Shown here piece by piece: positions 41,906 to 51,800 of a DNA stretch of 64,000 nucleotides. A model generated the notes under the pieces. It was not told where the DNA came from, made no database searches, and saw only the letters and a program-made list of their open reading frames with translations. Position 1 is the stretch's first letter; each line of letters begins with the position of its first letter. The stretch comes from Trypanosoma brucei gambiense DAL972 (taxonomy: Eukaryota; Euglenozoa; Kinetoplastea; Trypanosomatida; Trypanosomatidae): assembly GCF_000210295.1 (NCBI RefSeq), contig NC_026742.1:1770293-1834292 (forward strand). Direction: 5' to 3'. Made by a program: the position numbers and the translations under genes.

Positions 41906-44560
41906 CTAATTGGGATGCCGTCTACCCAGTTCCTCGTCTGCAAGTTTCCACCGCTTGAGCACCGCTGTGTCGACAGCCAATAACGCTGAATCAAGAAAAA
42001 ACAAATGTCCTTCCAGCCCACGAACGAAACGTCTGAAACGCTCTTCATCAAGCACCTTAGAAGAGAAATCATTCAACTTGCTGCGATGATTCAACACATG
42101 AGCAGATCCCGCAGCAGCGTTGGAGAAAGAGGCATGCGCCAACAAAAAGGCAATATGTTTTAGCCACAGTTTTCCCCGTCCCTCGGTGGCCGGAGCCTCC
42201 GCGCACGCGGCATCTCTCAGATGCTTTCGGAGGGTTTGAAGAGTACACTCCACTGCTTTAGGGAGAAAATGTGCAGCCACACCATCCGCCCCATTGAAAT
42301 CATTCACACCGTCATCCCTAACGACTACTAAAGCATGTCGTAACTCCTCCATGATTGCGCCCCAAAAACCATTTGTGGCGACCGACTCCCGCTGAGCCAT
42401 GCGGCGACGACAAAACGATTCACATCCGACCCTTTCGCTTCCTTCAAATAGTTTCAGATAGTCATTGAGGACAGCACCTAAAAGCTCCAATAAGGACTCA
42501 GGTGTGCATGTGCAACCCGAGGCACCTTCGAACACAATCAGATCATCATCCTCGCAAACACATGAATCGGCACCGTCGCCGGTGTTGGAGTTAACAACCG
42601 CGCCTAAGATCGGAGAGCACGGTGCAAAGGAGACGATAGATGACTTTAGTGTGTCTTTAAGCAGTCCGGATGGCAATGAAACCATAATATTTTCCTCGTT
42701 TACTTCTGCGTCTGTCTCGGAGTTCGTTGTAACATCAAACATGCACTTTACCTCCGCCACGTCGGCTAGTTCCACCACTCTTTCAGTAATCTCCTCCACA
42801 TTCTCCCCAGTGATAAACGGGGTTTCCAGCATCTTTTCCCCATCCCTTGAAAGAAAAAAGGGGCCACGATGTGGTGAAGCACTTCCCGTGACCGTGAGGA
42901 ACTGTTCTCTCAGCACCTCCAACAAAGATCCAACGCCCTCGGGTATGTGGCTTTCATTAGCTGAACGTGGCGGTGCAGAGGTGTGTTTTCTTCTTTCGGG
43001 AAGACCACGGTGTTGTGCCTCCCATTTGTGCAGCAACCATGTCACTCTCCTGTTGGTAGCGGTTTTACCAGCGTGAACCGCGCATGTCGCAGCTACAACG
43101 GAAGTGGAAGCTGCGACACCGGTTGAAAGTGGAAGTACGGAAGCCCCGTAACCTTGCAGGAGAGAGAGATTATGAAACATCTCTTCTGTCATTTCGAGTT
43201 GACCGAGTAAGCTATCCACTGCTAGATGTTGTTGTGGTACGGTAGAAACGGCAGTATACACGCTCTCTACGAAGCGCACGTCAATATCCTGCTTTATGCC
43301 GTTAATCGTTTTCACTCGATGCTCATAGTAATTGTACGCTTCGGAAGACAAAGCGCATGGAATCCGTACGACCTCTCCGCAGCTGTACTCGGAACTATTA
43401 TCCGGGTGCGAGTGTATAGTAGTTGACAGGGAATTTGTCCCATCACCACCTTTTACGCACTGCGGACACAAAACATGCACCCAAGGGACTATGTTCCTTG
43501 AAATTCCCTCCAACTCTTTGAATCGTTTACCCGTGACGTCAATGTTGAGACGAGGCCGACCTTGAGGAACTTTTTCCGGAGGGATCGTAGTGCCCGCTTC
43601 TTTCTTTGTTACATCCAAAAGCAACCTGGCTAGCACATCGCTTGTGGGCCCTTCCCCTCTCAAAGCGGGCCAGCGAGGGATCAAGTAAAAATCCTCTGGG
43701 ACGCACCATTCCATAAAGAACAATGAATGTTTTAGAAAGTCGCTGGATACAAGGTGCACATTGCAGGAACTGGACTTGATGGCAGACTTTCGCCGGCTGC
43801 TAATGATCCAGTTGCATCCGTTTGTGTAGTTTTCCGACCTCGTTTCGATGGAAACGGTACAAAGTTGCTTAAGCTGCCGCAACGGAAGATTCAATTTGTG
43901 TCGTGGTGGGAAACCGGACATTCGTACCTCCCACCTTCCCACATTCTCTTCTTCCTCCTCCTTGCCTGTATGGTCCGACACAAGCCTCACAAGAGACGGT
44001 AGCATACTCCCCAGTGTTGTTCTCGGTGCCGCTTCAGACGGATGCAAAACAACAAGAATAACCTCAGGGATGTTTAAAACAAGTTCAGGTTCCTCGGACG
44101 ACAGTCCCTTTGTCAATGATATCCATCGCTTCTGTAGTTCGTCCAACAAGGTGGTGGGATCCTTATACACGACGCTAAGATCAATGAGATAGTAACCATA
44201 ATCGGTGGTCTCACACTTAGTGTAGTTGAACATGGGGCGGTAAAGGCGAGCACAATGGCAAAACCCTCCGCTTTCATCACCTGGAGGAAAAGAACACAGA
44301 AGGGTGTGTCGTACCCCCGGCTGGGATATGTCAAACTCTTGTTGAAAAGCCCTCAGAAGCACCTCTTCGGTGGATGAGAGTTCACTCTGTGGCTGCATGA
44401 ACCCAAGCAGTCGTGTGGCACGTGCATTTAAAACATCTTCCCTGATTTTACCCTTGGCAGCAGCCGCTAGCAAGTCATCCCCCGCCCTCAATGTGGTCAA
44501 AGCAACCATACCACAAAGCCGTTGAGCATACAATGGCTTCTGCTGCTTCTCTTCAGTCAT
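41906..44560 (-). CDS. Conserved-looking protein of unknown function (884 aa)
   Basis: I do not recognise this gene. The 884-aa product has normal mixed coding composition throughout. There is a His/Cys cluster (GGFCHCARLYRP) near residue 105, a CPQC pair near 375 and a Ser/Thr-rich low-complexity zone near 490-520. A long acidic stretch lies at about 590-680 (VEELADVAEV..., EDDDLIVFEG), and the C terminus is helical and Leu-rich. No transmembrane segment or signal peptide is evident. The frame opens further to a GTG at 44608; the first ATG is 44560. Coding status is strong because of length. Confidence 0.8.
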   Translation of the reverse strand: MTEEKQQKPLYAQRLCGMVALTTLRAGDDLLAAAAKGKIREDVLNARATRLLGFMQPQSELSSTEEVLLRAFQQEFDISQPGVRHTLLCSFPPGDESGGFCHCARLYRPMFNYTKCETTDYGYYLIDLSVVYKDPTTLLDELQKRWISLTKGLSSEEPELVLNIPEVILVVLHPSEAAPRTTLGSMLPSLVRLVSDHTGKEEEEENVGRWEVRMSGFPPRHKLNLPLRQLKQLCTVSIETRSENYTNGCNWIISSRRKSAIKSSSCNVHLVSSDFLKHSLFFMEWCVPEDFYLIPRWPALRGEGPTSDVLARLLLDVTKKEAGTTIPPEKVPQGRPRLNIDVTGKRFKELEGISRNIVPWVHVLCPQCVKGGDGTNSLSTTIHSHPDNSSEYSCGEVVRIPCALSSEAYNYYEHRVKTINGIKQDIDVRFVESVYTAVSTVPQQHLAVDSLLGQLEMTEEMFHNLSLLQGYGASVLPLSTGVAASTSVVAATCAVHAGKTATNRRVTWLLHKWEAQHRGLPERRKHTSAPPRSANESHIPEGVGSLLEVLREQFLTVTGSASPHRGPFFLSRDGEKMLETPFITGENVEEITERVVELADVAEVKCMFDVTTNSETDAEVNEENIMVSLPSGLLKDTLKSSIVSFAPCSPILGAVVNSNTGDGADSCVCEDDDLIVFEGASGCTCTPESLLELLGAVLNDYLKLFEGSERVGCESFCRRRMAQRESVATNGFWGAIMEELRHALVVVRDDGVNDFNGADGVAAHFLPKAVECTLQTLRKHLRDAACAEAPATEGRGKLWLKHIAFLLAHASFSNAAAGSAHVLNHRSKLNDFSSKVLDEERFRRFVRGLEGHLFFLDSALLAVDTAVLKRWKLADEELGRRHPN

Positions 44561-45157
44561 GTTCAAAATTTCTGAAGTTCCTCTTACGTCAGTAGCGGGA
44601 GACGACACTCGTATGTGGAAGGGAACACTAATGAAAGTTCACAGTGGGGTAGGAAGAGAATAAGAATCCGAGGGGGGAAATATGATGAGAAGCACGGCAC
44701 AAACTTTGCAAATACCAAGCCTCGCGACGCCAGCCCATTCATATGTGTATGTACAGATATATTTACTCATGTATTTACCTGGCTTCCTCCTCAATTCAAA
44801 TTTATTGTTACGTTCATGTGTAAAAAAAAAAAAAAAGAGACAGTTACATGGCTGTGTTTTTTTTTTAATAGTTTTCAACGAAGTGGCTGAGTCATGTGTA
44901 GGAACAACATCATGTAGAATGTAGTGTACACACTAGCAGCTTCCACACACGTGCGCATATCCATAAACTAACCAGTCAGAGACGATAAACAACATTGAAA
45001 AAAAATAAAAGTAAAAAGGGAGCTTTTGGCCAACAACAGCCAACAGGGAAAGAAGAAAGCGTCCGATATTTCGAGAAAACACCAGGTGGTTCCTGTTTAC
45101 AACTCCACTGATTTGTTCTTCATGCGCCACCACAAGCCTTGTGTGTAGCTGTTGTGT
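44561..45157. other. 597-nt spacer
   Basis: 5' flank of the 884-aa gene and 3' flank of the 422-aa gene. A14 near 44822 and T9 near 44858 on the plus strand. Nothing recognised. Confidence 0.6.
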
Positions 45158-46426
45158 TTAATAGAAGGGTTTGAACCGCGCTAGGCGCCACAACAACCGT
45201 TGCTTGAAGGAAGGCTGGAGCGGTCGTCGCATCCAAGTGACAACGGCTCCGTTGCCCATCTGCATTTCGCTGTCCGTTTTGTAAATCATCCAGCGCGAAA
45301 GATGCGGTAGATACATTTTCGCCCAATTATCCCGTATGTACGGCGGAACAATGTCGGCATCTCTAGGACGATACTTGAAGCATCCCCACGTGTCCCATGG
45401 ATTCCCCTCAATGTAACTGTCAGGGGTTCCAAAGTAAATACACTCTCGGACTGAGCCCGTGCGACGAATAATCGCGGTGATGTCCATATTCATAATCATA
45501 TCCGAGAACAATACAATTGAGGGTTCATACTTCTCCAAAGCCACCTGATCTTTCATTTTGATGATAGGGTGTGGTTTGAACTCCTTTTGCTTGTGCTGTG
45601 GAATAACAAGAAGGTATGGGTTCATGTTTGGTTTCTCATGGACATGAATAATTGGGACGGGGATTTTCCCAGTTTTGTTCAGCATGGCACCAAATTTCCC
45701 CGTGCGAGAACCCAAAAAAAGAATGGGGGCTTTCCTTGCTTTCGGATCTTCAATTAACCCATGGCGGTACGCGATGTACTCTGCCGTGCTGTCGATTAGT
45801 TCTCTGTTAAGCAGCGTCGATTGTGCTGTCACCATCATAAGGTAAGCCAATGTGCTGAAGGGGGAGTAGTAGTTCCAGAAAAGGCAATACCACTCCTCAA
45901 ATGTGAGTGTTGTCTCCTTATTAGCGTTGCAATTAGAGAGTGGAAGTCGCGAAATATCCTCTAAGCGTACAAACATCCCTTGCTTCCAAAATAGCGGCTT
46001 TCTCAATCCTACCGCCCGCAGTGCCGAAGTGTATGAGGGAAGGTATGAAGGATAGAAACAGCGCTCCAACTCCGCATAATCCAAATTATTCGCCTTCATG
46101 AAGCTGTTCCCAAGGAACTCCGCATAAAGTACAGCGATGGCTTGCAAGCTACTGTCCTTTCCTTTCTTATCCGCCACCTGCAGCCGCTCCCGGAGGTTGT
46201 CGAACCGTTCCGCCTCAAACCGTGGATGAAGAGAACCGGTGAGTTGCACAAATTTTGACTCCGCTGCTTTACTGTGGAAACGATTCACAGGCGGTACCTC
46301 AAATGTGTAACCATTGAGCGAAGCCACTCTTTGGTAAATGCTGCGTTCCTCCTCACTAGAGTACTGCACGCCTAACTTCGTGGGAGTGCCAAACTCTCCA
46401 CCTCCGCTGCCACCATGTTTGGTCAT
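45158..46426 (-). CDS. Unknown 422-aa protein, possible Rossmann/methyltransferase-like fold
   Basis: No family recognised with confidence. The first ~200 residues are helical. The segment APILFLGSRTGKFGAML near 235-250 could be a nucleotide- or SAM-binding loop. Later YEPSIVLFSDMIMN and CIYFGTPDSYIEGNPWDTW resemble the strand 4 and 5 edges of a class I methyltransferase fold, with a conserved-looking WDTWG. The C terminus is basic (RRPLQPSFKQRLLWRLARFKPFY). ATG start at 46426. The fold suggestion is weak inference. Confidence 0.78.
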   Translation of the reverse strand: MTKHGGSGGGEFGTPTKLGVQYSSEEERSIYQRVASLNGYTFEVPPVNRFHSKAAESKFVQLTGSLHPRFEAERFDNLRERLQVADKKGKDSSLQAIAVLYAEFLGNSFMKANNLDYAELERCFYPSYLPSYTSALRAVGLRKPLFWKQGMFVRLEDISRLPLSNCNANKETTLTFEEWYCLFWNYYSPFSTLAYLMMVTAQSTLLNRELIDSTAEYIAYRHGLIEDPKARKAPILFLGSRTGKFGAMLNKTGKIPVPIIHVHEKPNMNPYLLVIPQHKQKEFKPHPIIKMKDQVALEKYEPSIVLFSDMIMNMDITAIIRRTGSVRECIYFGTPDSYIEGNPWDTWGCFKYRPRDADIVPPYIRDNWAKMYLPHLSRWMIYKTDSEMQMGNGAVVTWMRRPLQPSFKQRLLWRLARFKPFY

Positions 46427-48852
46427 GACTGATACAACTACTGCTTACACTTACACGATACTGTCTCGCTGCTGCTTCTTACCGTGTGTTTCCTCTCTTC
46501 CAGCCTTGCAGAACACACTGCTGAACCTGCCACGGAATATATATATGTATGCGAATAACAGAGTCGGTGACACAAACAAATATTGGAAAAACAAATCAAA
46601 GGTGGAGAGAGTGAGCGAAGCACGCAAAACACTGAATTGTCACTCAGCGAATAATACGCTCCACACAAACAATGTGTATTCTCTCCCTCCTTCTTTTCCT
46701 TGTCTTTTTTCAAAATGCGTAATGGCAATACAACAAATAAAAAGAAATGAATGAAAAAGAAGCGTAAGAAAGCGAAAGACAGGATAAAAGATGTGACAAA
46801 GGGAGAAAACACAACATTGTCAGGTAGCATAAAGAGAAGAATTGAGGTGCAACAGAAAGCAACACAAGACCATGTTACAATGGGAGTTGTTTTTTTGTTT
46901 TTTGCAGCCGATAGCTTCCCAATTAGTGAAGAAGCGAGCATTACTAACTTTTAGCAAATAAATAAAGGGATCTATCCATATATAGATAGGCATATCGATA
47001 GATAATAACATATTTGCTCATTCAATTAATACGACATGCTTAGACTCGGCATCAATAATTGTTACAAGGAAGAATTAGGAGAGGAAGGGTAAGTAGGAAA
47101 TAAGGTAGAGAAGAGGAGAGAGAGAGAGGGGGGGGGAAACGACACCACCAACACAACGACACACCGAAACCAGGAAAAAAAGGTATGCTGATAATTTGGT
47201 ATTTACAACATTAAGTGAAGCATGTGATTGGGATCATTCGAGTGGCAGTCAACACCATATCACGTGCCTCACCTCTCAGCAGCCCATGAAATAAAAACTC
47301 AGATGGAAAAAGTAGAGACAGGGAAAAGCAAGACAGATAAGGGGCACACAGAGACGCAAATCCATACATAATTTGTACACCTATATTTATTTACTTACCT
47401 GTTTACCTCTGACAATGACGACAAGGACGACAACAAGAAATAAAGGGAAGGAAAAAAACAAAAAACAAAAAGAAACCAAAGCGACAGGTGTCGAAGCAAA
47501 GTAAGAAGCTGAGATGATCTACCGAGGTCCTTTGATTTACCGGTGCAATGCAACCCTCACTGAATATAATGCCACATGCATCGGCTAACACAAATCACCG
47601 GTAATTAAATCTCCTTTTTAGAAAACCTCGAAAACTTGCCACGACGGTGCGCTAAAAAATAAAAACGAAAAAAAAAAGTAATGTGATAAACGGAAGAAGC
47701 ACAAAAAAAATTGCAGCATAGGGCCCCCCTCATCTGTCTGCATTTTCCAAATGCAGCAACCAATAATAAAAAAAGGTGCGTGGAAGCAGCATCGTTGGCA
47801 ACAAAACAACATAAAAATAAGATCGAACAGAGAAACGGAAGGATAAACTATCCCTATTTCCTCCAAACATTTCACAATAAATATGTATAAGTGTATATGA
47901 GTTCCAAAACTCCGCAACACCAAACTCATGTGGACGTAGCAAAAGAGAAGCAAATACTGGTATATTTGAAACAAAACGAAGGAAAAAGAATGGAGTGAAT
48001 AACAATGACAGCAATAATCATAACAAAAGTAAAAGTGACTGGAACAACAGTCATTGCTATTATCATGAAACTGTGATCCTTCTCACGCTATTTAAGCCAT
48101 TAATTACCCGTATTTGTTGCGCCTCCTCTCTCACCTTTTATTCTACCGTTATTACTCAAAAGTGCTTTAACCGCACACTCTCCCATCCATCCAACATTTT
48201 CCCCTTGGGTGGTATTATCTCTTCATAATAGGTATAATCATATTAATTTACTTAGCTGTTTCAGCTGCTGATATGGTTGTCCCCTGACTTAGCCCAACTC
48301 ACCTGGCACTCACCATTTCCGCCCTTTTTTTTTCACCCATTCATTGATTTAGCTGTCTTAAACTATCTTCACTTCCGTACACTCATACCGTCCCTATCCT
48401 TTTTTCCTTTCCTGCTACCGTTTTATAAATTGGACAGGCTCGAGGAGTATTGGCGTGGAAAAAAAAAAAGGAGTAGTCGGCACGCACAGAAATATATATA
48501 TATATATATATATATCTTTTCCCACACTTATTTGAAGAAACCTACGGCGACTGTAGTAATGGCAACACCACTGAAAATAACAACAACAAGAAGGGTGAAA
48601 ATCTCTATCTTTTCATTTTTAGTTACTGAAAGTTTTCGTTATTTCCTTCTATTAGCATGTTCATGTTCATTTTCGCCTTCCTTCCTTATTTGCTTTCCCC
48701 TCGCTCCCCTCGTTTTTTGTGGAGGAGGTCCTTTAATAGAGGATGAGCGTTCTTTTGTTTCATTCCAATAAAAAGAAAAATGTTCCCCACATTCACCCAA
48801 CACATTTCTCTCTCTATTTGTAGCTCCTTGGGTGCTGCATCACCCCAACTGG
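46427..48852. other. 2.4-kb spacer
   Basis: 5' flank of the 422-aa gene and 3' flank of the helicase gene. Contains an AG run ending in G9 (47128-47136), an (AT)12 tract, and purine-rich blocks about 46740-46860 and 47430-47480 on the plus strand. The 167-codon minus frame (46438-46941) and 164-codon plus frame (48277-48771) are compositional. No RNA gene recognised. Confidence 0.65.
48492..48515. repeat. (AT)12 microsatellite
   Basis: Twelve perfect AT units in the spacer 3' of the helicase gene. Confidence 0.85.
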
Positions 48853-51800
48853 TTAAGGGATGGGCTCTGGACGATGATAAGGAGCGCAACCGTTGGAAGA
48901 GAACACCAGCGCGGACTGCCTCGTGGGGTTAAAACCCGGTGGTGGCTCACGGGGTTTGCAATGCGGCACTGCAGACCCTTCATTCCCTCCTACTCGAACC
49001 TTCGTTGCTGCTTCCTCAATACCTTCAATGATACGTATTACGTTAGATGTGATCATCGCGGGAATGAGATCGGGCCTGGCTTCCATGTTGCATGGAATGC
49101 CAAAGTTGCTTCCATTCGCAATCAGGAGATCTGACATTGTTTCAACGTCCGTGATACTGGCCTCGCGCTGCAAGAGCATGTGAAGTATGCACAACCGCGC
49201 GCACATTAAGCGTCGCAGCTGAAGCAGCTGCAAAGCCGTTTGGCAATCACAAGTAATGAAAACACGGCTACCGCACTGCCATACCTCAAACGTCACTGGG
49301 GCCGCTTCGTCAACGATCTCCTCGAAGAGAATAGTACTGCTAAACACCAGAAGCATTACGTTGTACACCTCTTGAGAGAGTTGGGAGCTAAAAGAACCAA
49401 CGAGGCGATCGTAAGCTGTGTGGAGAGTATAGGGGACGCACACTGTGTTGCGCGTCCACGGGCATGCTGTAGGCACCGACATATCGCGAGAGCAGTTGAT
49501 GTTCACGAACACACCGCTCCCGGCAAACCGCTCCTTCTGCGCAGTTTCAGCATCATGCAAAACAAAAATGCCACGCTGCATAAATGCTGCGGAACACAAG
49601 ATGGAGAGCATCTGGGCATGTGTGTCATATTGTCGACGGAGATCGCCAACATCATCGATGTCCTCAAATGGGATTAAAGCGCCAAGCTGATCCTTTGCCT
49701 GCTGTACCAACAGCAGGATATCGACAATACGCATGCGGCTTAGATAGCGTTTCTCGCACCATGTATTCTGTCCTTCTTCAGATAGCCCTTCCTGCTGCAT
49801 TTGCATGTATTCAAGTACGGCACCAACCGATGACACCACATCATTACGCAACCTGCCCTTGAACTGAAGCATCGTCTCTTGCACACAATTTTTGACTTTA
49901 AGTCGTTCTACTCTGTCCGTCACGTCGTATGGGACGTAAAACGGCGAGTTGCACGCAATGCATGATGCTGCCACTATGGAAAGTGTAGTAAGACCAGTAA
50001 GAAGGCCATGGAACACAACGGCGCCCGCATTCACGGCGAAAGGAAGGCGACCCACAATCAGACCTCGTAGTGTGACGTGATACCGTAGGTTTGCCGGCGG
50101 TTTTGTTGCCAGTTGCCTACTATCTACACCTTCCAGACCACCTTGTTTTGTCTCCGACCGAGATTCATACGCCTCACTTACAAGTTCACTCCACACCTTC
50201 TTGATGCTGAGGTGCTCAGGGTTATCGATACGCTCAATCAAAGAGGTGTGGTCCTCCTCGGGAACAATATAACCGCCATCACACAAGGTGTTCAAACTCA
50301 ACTGCACGCTCACGTTACGAGGTTTCTCTGGACACATAGAGAAGAGAATATAAGGCGCACTGGTTAAATACAGACAGTGAAGCACAATCTCATGTATAAC
50401 AGCATTGCTTAAACGACAGTCACATGGCGGTAACTGAGGTACTTGTTCTTTCAAGACCATCGTGAAGAAGAAACCTTGCTGGACGCGCCCAGCGCGTCCG
50501 CGCCGCTGTTTGAGATTTACAGCGCTCTCCCACATAAGCTCAAGTGGTGGAAATGCAACAGAGTTGGGGTTCGACTCAGTGATGTATGGCCGCTTCACTG
50601 TGCCGGAATCGATGACAAAAACAACATCTGGAAGTGTGATGGACACTTCAGCAATATCAGTAGCTACATACACCTTCTTTTTCGTCCCCGATTTCCGCTG
50701 TATGGCCTCCTGCACGTACGAGAGTTCAATGTCACGATACCATGGAATGGCATCAAGTTCTTCACCCAAGTTGTCCCGTATCCACAACGTGAGTTGTTCG
50801 ACAACCGTGCGTCCAGGAACAAACATAAGTATGCTATCCCCAGGTTTAGCAGCGGTGGCTAGGAACTCGAGTAACTTTTTCATATAAAAAATTATAGTAT
50901 GTAACTGAATTGAGCTCATGATTCCACTACTCTCAATATCGGGTGCAACGCAAGCGACGCCAATTAGTCTGCTGACATCTTCAAGGTAGTAGTCGTGCAC
51001 GGGGTACATAGCATTGGCCTTGGAATACTCCCCAACCGTTAAACCGTCAAAGAAACCCGCCCATTTAGACGCCTCTGCGGTTGCACTGCAGAGTATAAGC
51101 TTTATCCGCCCAGGATTGCGCTTCATAACTAACTTCATCAGCAACAGTGACACCTCCACCTCCACCGATCGCTCGTGGAACTCATCAAATATGACGTGCG
51201 TCATCCCAATACAGTCCGGTGTGGTGTGTAACAGATAGAGAAAGAGGGTGTAATTTGTCACGTACATAATCGGAGTTTGCCCCACTTCACCCGCATGTTC
51301 CCCGCGAACCCAATACCCCACGCGGCTTCCCACTTTCTCGCCGTAAAAAACGGAAACGCGCTCCGCCAGTTTAATTGCGGGTGTGCGCCGCGGCTGCGTG
51401 TTTACAATTTTCGCTCCTGGGTCGTCGTCCAGTATAGCCTTAGGGATAAGTGTGCTTTTCCCGGTACCCGTGTCTGTTACTACGATCGTCACATCGTGAG
51501 CGGCAACTAAGTCGAGGACCTGGCTAACATCAAGGGTTCCGACAACACCAGTGGTGCTCGACGCCTGTTTGCGCAAGTGATCTGCAGTTTCATTTTGGTC
51601 TTCTTGCAGTGCGTAAAGTCGCTTAAATTTTTCAAGTGCCTCCTTGTCTGGTGGCAAAGACGACGGAGGCATTACGTTAGAGCCAGAAGGTCGGCCGCCC
51701 CGCCTGTTGCCTCCACGACGGTCGATCATTCTCCCCGCCCCGACTGCACCACCGTCAATCATGCGGTCCATCATGGCAGCATCCCTATCCATTCCCCTTC

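Noticed and set aside
46438..46941. 167-codon minus-strand frame upstream of the 422-aa gene
   Set aside because: F/S/L-rich from pyrimidine-rich DNA; probably UTR.
48277..48771. 164-codon plus-strand frame
   Set aside because: Opposite to the transcription unit, crosses an (AT)n tract (IYIYIYIY) and has no homology signal.
50571..50585. GGTTCGACTC resembling a tRNA B box
   Set aside because: Lies within the helicase coding region without a cloverleaf.
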